Below, in pieces: positions 60,471 to 64,000 of a stretch of 64,000 nt of DNA. Numbering within the stretch: the stretch's first letter is position 1; every line of letters begins with the position of its first letter. The notes under the pieces are model-generated. The model had not been told where the DNA came from. It made no database searches and saw only the letters and a program-made list of their open reading frames with translations. The stretch covers positions 434,001-498,000 of the forward strand of contig SRUQ01000002.1 in NCBI GenBank assembly GCA_004791255.1, written 5' to 3'. The DNA comes from a bacterium M00.F.Ca.ET.205.01.1.1. Lineage in GTDB: Bacteria > Pseudomonadota > Alphaproteobacteria > Rhizobiales > Rhizobiaceae. Position numbers and translations under genes: made by a program.

Positions 60471-61634
60471 CTATAAGATAAGCATCGGCAGACTGGAAAA
60501 CCCGCTTGCCGGATAGATGGCAATTGTAGGTTGCCGTCCAAGCGGCAACGCGATCTTGTCAGTCCGCTTCAGCAATTCCTCCATGACGACGCGCAGTTCC
60601 AGTCGGGCCAGAAGCGCGCCCGGACAGACATGGATGCCGCGGCCATAGAGGAGGTTTTGCGTGGCATCGCGATCGACGCGGAATTCGTCGGAGTTGCCAA
60701 AGACCGCTTCGTCGCGGTCGGCCGACGCCCACATGAGAGTAATCCGCTCGCCGGCTGCAATCCTGCGTCCGCCGATTTCGACCGGCATGGTCGTCACCCG
60801 CCGGTTGGAAATGAGCGGCGCGTGTATCCGCAGTATCTCGTCGATGGCGGCGGGCAGCAGGTGCAAATTCTCTCGAAGCTGCTGCTGCACCTGCGGGTTT
60901 TCCGCAACATAGTGGCCCAGAATCCCCACGCAAGCGGTTATCGTGCCCAGTTCGCCGACCGTCCAATTACGCAGGATGCTTACGATCTCCTCGTGGTTCA
61001 GCGGCCTGTCCCCGATCTTTTGCCGGAGCAAATTCGTCGTGATGTCATCTGGCGCATCCGCACCGGCCTCACGCCGCGCATCCAGTAATTCGCTGATATA
61101 GCCGTCGAACTCGAGCGCGATGGCAGCCATTGCGCTCGAGTCTCTGACCAAGGTGGCCTCGTGGTTCTTGCGGACCCACAGAAGCAACGGCTCATGCAGA
61201 CTTGCAGGCCAGCCGAGAAAAGCGCACTGGATATGGACTGCGAATAGCTGGGCAAGCTGCGTCACCAGATCGATTTCCACGCCCCTTTCCAGGCCGGACA
61301 CGAGATTGGCTGAGATCGTCCGGCAAAGCGGTTCGAAACCTTCCACGCGCTCGGGCCTGAATTGGCGCTCGATCAGCCGCCGGTATGCCGTGTGCTGGGG
61401 CGGGTCCATGCCGCTTGGCACCGACAGATGGCTGGAAACGACGCTGCTGAACGTATGGTGATCGTCCAGTGCCTGCACCACGTCCTCATGCCGGAACAGT
61501 GACCAGCCAAGATAGTCGCTATACGCCACCGGGCAACGGCGGCGCATGACGTCATAGGCTTTGATCTGGTTGGAAAGGACTTGACCGGATCGGGGGTCCC
61601 AATCCGGATGGGGCTTGTCCGGCGTCGAATTCAT
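60471..61634 (-). CDS. Cytochrome P450 with atypical I-helix, FNR-controlled
   Basis: 387 residues from ATG 61634 (AGGGA six bases upstream). P450 features: SGMDPPQHTAYRRLIERQF (C-helix region), E-x-x-R in DEILRIH, and the haem loop LLYGRGIHVCPGALLARLEL with axial Cys337. The I-helix reads NWTVGELGTITACVGILGHY, lacking the usual A-G-x-[DE]-T oxygen-activation motif. A perfect FNR box lies 98 bases upstream (61732-61745). A P450 expressed at low oxygen and lacking the acid-alcohol pair may not be a monooxygenase; a peroxygenase-like or N-oxide-reducing role is possible. Family firm; function open. Confidence 0.85.
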   Translation of the reverse strand: MNSTPDKPHPDWDPRSGQVLSNQIKAYDVMRRRCPVAYSDYLGWSLFRHEDVVQALDDHHTFSSVVSSHLSVPSGMDPPQHTAYRRLIERQFRPERVEGFEPLCRTISANLVSGLERGVEIDLVTQLAQLFAVHIQCAFLGWPASLHEPLLLWVRKNHEATLVRDSSAMAAIALEFDGYISELLDARREAGADAPDDITTNLLRQKIGDRPLNHEEIVSILRNWTVGELGTITACVGILGHYVAENPQVQQQLRENLHLLPAAIDEILRIHAPLISNRRVTTMPVEIGGRRIAAGERITLMWASADRDEAVFGNSDEFRVDRDATQNLLYGRGIHVCPGALLARLELRVVMEELLKRTDKIALPLGRQPTIAIYPASGFSSLPMLIL

Positions 61635-61731
61635 GGCAATTCCCTGAAAGCTTCCCTGCACCGCAAGCCACGGCCACAGGGCACAGTTCTAAAATGCAGG
61701 GTTCTGCTAACCCAGAGCGAGCAGAAGGTAT

Positions 61732-61745
61732 TTGACCGGGATCAA
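61732..61745. promoter_or_regulatory. Perfect FNR/FixK box upstream of the P450 gene
   Basis: TTGACCGGGATCAA, flanked by T and A, matches TTGAC-N4-ATCAA perfectly, 98 bases upstream of the P450 start. Confidence 0.78.
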
Positions 61746-62052
61746 ACCCATCGCCCCATATGTATCCTGGGGGCAAGTCACATTGGCAGCCGGCTCCACG
61801 CCAGAGCATTCCGCGCTGCCGTGCCAGATTCAAATCTATGGCCGGAGCTACGGATTGCGAATACGGTCGATGACCTCTCTCTCTGGACCACGCGAAGAAC
61901 CGGCCGCATGGAACGCCTCGTTCGGGATACATAAATGCCAATCGACTATGCGTGAGAGTTGGATAACGTGGGCAGTTCCGCGGTATTCGGTAGCAACAGC
62001 CACTAGATTCGACGTCGCGGATCGTGCACCCGGGCGATGATGGGGAGCGAAC
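61746..62052. other. Intergenic region between P450 and truncated nuclease
   Basis: About 300 bases with only mutually antisense short frames and no family hits by eye. It probably marks the start of a decayed accessory segment. Confidence 0.4.
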
Positions 62053-62376
62053 ATGAAGGGGGACATTCATGATTGGGCCGAATGGAAGTCTGTCAACGCG
62101 CACAAGATGAAGCATCCAGCTGATTTCGAACAAAGGTTTGTGGACCTAATCCTCGCCAAGGTTCCTGGGCTAGATCCTGACGACGTCTCCGCGCAGTACG
62201 AGTTCGTTGACGATACTGGACGACATAGACGCATCGACTTCGCGATCAGGAACGCAGCCAAGGGTTACGATCTGATGATCGAACTGGATGGAGCATCGAA
62301 AGACACAGACACTTTGAAGTGGAGAAGGCTTATCCCGCTCGCTCCGGTCATACAAGATATAGGGCCGTCGTCCTGA
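62053..62376 (+). pseudogene. Truncated PD-(D/E)XK nuclease-like protein
   Basis: 107 residues: DFEQRFVDLILAKVPGLDPD, then YEFVDDTGRHRRIDFAIRNA and GYDLMIELDGASKDTD. The E...D...E-x-D order matches the start of restriction-endonuclease-like folds. The frame diverges after ELDG and ends with unrelated-looking residues, so the catalytic Lys and following helix are lost. ATG 62053 follows GGGGAGCG. Confidence 0.5.
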
Positions 62377-62457
62377 AGTCGTTGGCCTAGTGCGGGTTGA
62401 CATTTTGTCGTTCCGTGGGATACATTGAACCTCAACGAATTACAAATGAGGTCAATG

Positions 62458-62736
62458 ATGGCGACTGAAGACAAAACGCAGGTTTCCCTTCGGGTTCCTG
62501 CAGCTATGCTTGCCGACTTCGAACGTATTGCCACTGCTCTTGACCGGGACCGGACTTGGGTGATGCTGCGCGCTTTTCGAGTCTACCTCGATGGCGAGGG
62601 CGGGCATCTGCTCGATGAGATGAAGGGGATCGAAGAGCTCGATGCAGGTCAGGTAGTGGATTTCGACGAGGTCATGGACAAGGCTGACGCCATCATTGCG
62701 GCAGCCCGCAACTCCCGCCAAGCCAAGGTGGGCTGA
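62458..62736 (+). CDS. CopG/RHH-type antitoxin (ParD-like)
   Basis: 92 residues from ATG 62458 (GAGG six bases upstream). A ribbon-helix-helix core: TQVSLRVPAAMLADFERIAT, then LDRDRTWVMLRAFRVYLDGE, and an acidic C-terminus that should bind the toxin. It overlaps the toxin start by one base (TGATG). Confidence 0.82.
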   Translation: MATEDKTQVSLRVPAAMLADFERIATALDRDRTWVMLRAFRVYLDGEGGHLLDEMKGIEELDAGQVVDFDEVMDKADAIIAAARNSRQAKVG

Positions 62737-63080
62737 TGTCGCGACGCATGGCAGGTATGTCTCCGAAGGCGGAGGCAAAGTTCCTGAACGGCATCGCCTA
62801 CATTGCTGAGCGCAATCCTTCGGCGGCCGAAAAGATTGTCGCGAAGATGAGAAGCCTGCGCGAACGCCTCGTCGATTTCCCCGACAGTGGCGTTCGCGGC
62901 GAGATCCCCGGAACCCGGCGCATGGTGCTCAATCCGTTCGTGCTGACTGTCCGTCAGGGCAAGAGCGGCATAGAGATCGCGGCCGTGCGCCACGCCAAAC
63001 AGAAGGATGCATACGCACCTTCCGAGCTCCTTGGCGAAGATCCCGAAGAGGCAGAGGTCCCGTCTAGTCCGAAGAGGTAG
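62736..63080 (+). CDS. RelE/ParE-family toxin
   Basis: 114 residues: MSPKAEAKFLNGIAYIAERN, AAEKIVAKMRSLRERLVDFP, SGVRGEIPGTRRMVLNPFVL and IEIAAVRHAKQKDAY. This is the ParE/RelE fold; the R-x-x-V-x-x-P-F-V-L segment and terminal VRHAKQ are typical of ParE. Such toxins poison gyrase or mRNA. A charged tail of about 20 residues (GEDPEEAEVPSSPKR) is extra. Confidence 0.85.
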   Translation: MSRRMAGMSPKAEAKFLNGIAYIAERNPSAAEKIVAKMRSLRERLVDFPDSGVRGEIPGTRRMVLNPFVLTVRQGKSGIEIAAVRHAKQKDAYAPSELLGEDPEEAEVPSSPKR

Positions 63081-63087
63081 GGGTGCC

Positions 63088-63537
63088 TCAGTGGGTGTCG
63101 AACACGAACGCCGTCCGGCGCTTGGCGAGCACAGGCCGCTGCGGCTTCTTGCGCGTGTATTGCTCTCGCTCAGGTGGGTAATCTTGGTTCAGCAGCAGCT
63201 TGGCGTACTTGAGCGGCACGTCGGCCAGCCGGGCGCGCAGATACGCATCCTCGCGCCCCTCCTCGTCCTGTCCGCGGACCGCCTCCTTGAGTTCGCCGAA
63301 GATCGGCCGCTTTCCGGTGATGTCCCAAGAGGTTCCGGCACCAACCTTGACACCAATACCGAGCAGCCGCTCGAAGGATGATCGGTAGTGCCTGCGGCGG
63401 TTGAAGCGGAAGACGAATTCCTGCAGGTAGACGTCCGCGTGCTTCTTGCGTAGCCCATGCGCCGCAAAGTGGGTGCCTGTGGTTGGCGAACCGCTGAAAA
63501 TCATATCGGGCTGCTGTTCGTGCGACCCGAATGACAT
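63088..63537 (-). mobile_element. IS1595-like (ISXO2) transposase, C-terminal fragment
   Basis: The minus-strand product includes THFAAHGLRKKHADVYLQEF and VFRFNRRRHYRSSFERLLGI, the C-terminal region of ISXO2-type DDE transposases. The N-terminal zinc-ribbon and the first catalytic residues are absent, and the frame before GTHFAAHG is shifted. An unusual 80-residue tail (KVGAGTSWDITGKRPIFGEL onward) follows. No terminal inverted repeats were identified. Confidence 0.6.
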
Positions 63538-64000
63538 TCACGCCAGCAAAGACATGAGAATTTCCGGCTTTGGCTCTGAGTGCGAATCCCATATGGACCG
63601 AGTGAAGTACTAACCGGGAATTATTTCAGTTGAAGAACGATGCCTCTTCCACAATTCCAGAGATCGTGTTGGTTACTGACGAGGACGTGCCGAGTGATTG
63701 CGCGCTCTATGCCATAATCCTCGGAGGACAGTGTGTCGGATACATCGTTGTCGGCCCTGAAAGGGGAAGAGCTTGTGACGGCGAGTCTCGCGGAAGCTCT
63801 CGAATTCGCCAGCAGGATCACGCGCACAAAAGGTTTTGGCCGCTGAGCGATGCTTGATGGTGCGCGGCGTTGGCCAACTCGCTTGGACTGATTACCCCCT
63901 TAGCGGTGAAGAGGCTAACCGAAGGATGGTCTAGCCTAAACAGGCTGCCGCGCCCGTGCTGCTGCTCGATCTGCTGCCCTGCCTCAAGGACTGATCTCAG
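63538..64000. other. Right end of window, no supported gene
   Basis: A frame at 63630-63857 (EIVLVTDEDVPSDCALYAII) is open and plausible in its first half but degenerates to basic low-quality sequence. The last 140 bases show nothing recognisable. Confidence 0.4.

Overview
The window is GC-rich and reads as alphaproteobacterial chromosome, most likely Hyphomicrobiales (Rhizobiales, Phyllobacteriaceae-like). This is inferred from the FixNOQP/FixI/FixS respiratory genes, the norEFCBQD order, the FnrN- and NnrR-type regulators and the overall protein character. No rRNA, complete tRNA or CRISPR array was seen.

Layout. (1) 1-9019: denitrification and nitrosative-stress genes: NnrS (cut by the window edge), pseudoazurin, an NnrR-like regulator, a DUF1858 protein, an operon of truncated haemoglobin, DUF59 and DUF2249 proteins and a polytopic membrane protein, a frameshifted DUF1775 gene, an FnrN-type oxygen sensor and a hemerythrin. 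(2) 9190-41110: a roughly 32 kb accessory island that looks like a defence island. It holds a C5-cytosine methyltransferase, a PIN/Phd pair, a TM0106-type RecB nuclease-helicase, a putative ADP-ribosyltransferase, a complete Shango system (sngA TerB, sngB ATPase, sngC helicase), a staphylococcal-type nuclease, a four-gene membrane operon with ZorA/ZorB-like motor-type subunits, a 2177-residue DUF4011 helicase-nuclease, several small unknown genes, a soluble FtsH-like AAA protease and a TnsA-like protein. (3) 41572-57235: norE, norF, norCBQD, hemN, ccoNOQP and ccoI/ccoS, with several tiny membrane proteins. (4) 57236-64000: gene remnants (SDR, ArsR), a DUF6455 protein, a TDT-family transporter, a cytochrome P450 preceded by a perfect FNR box, a truncated nuclease, a ParDE-type toxin-antitoxin pair and an IS1595-like transposase fragment.

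How it fits together. The respiratory genes form one microaerobic/denitrifying programme. NnrR-type boxes (TTGCG-N4-CGCAA and close variants) precede pseudoazurin, norE, norC and the DUF1775 locus. FNR/FixK-type boxes (TTGAC-N4-ATCAA) precede the hemerythrin and P450 genes. NorCB reduces NO, NorQDEF support its assembly, haemoglobin/hemerythrin/NnrS proteins handle NO and iron stress, and cbb3 oxidase with HemN and CcoI/CcoS serves low-oxygen respiration.

The strongest candidate for an undescribed system is 24059-36424. A four-gene overlapping operon (4-TM coiled-coil protein, vWA-like anchored protein, MotA/ZorA-like channel with a long coiled-coil tail, and MotB/ZorB-like OmpA protein) lies between an SNase and a divergent giant helicase-nuclease. 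It resembles Zorya in logic (membrane motor plus nucleic-acid effector) but lacks recognisable ZorC, ZorD or ZorE and carries two membrane proteins I do not recognise from Zorya.
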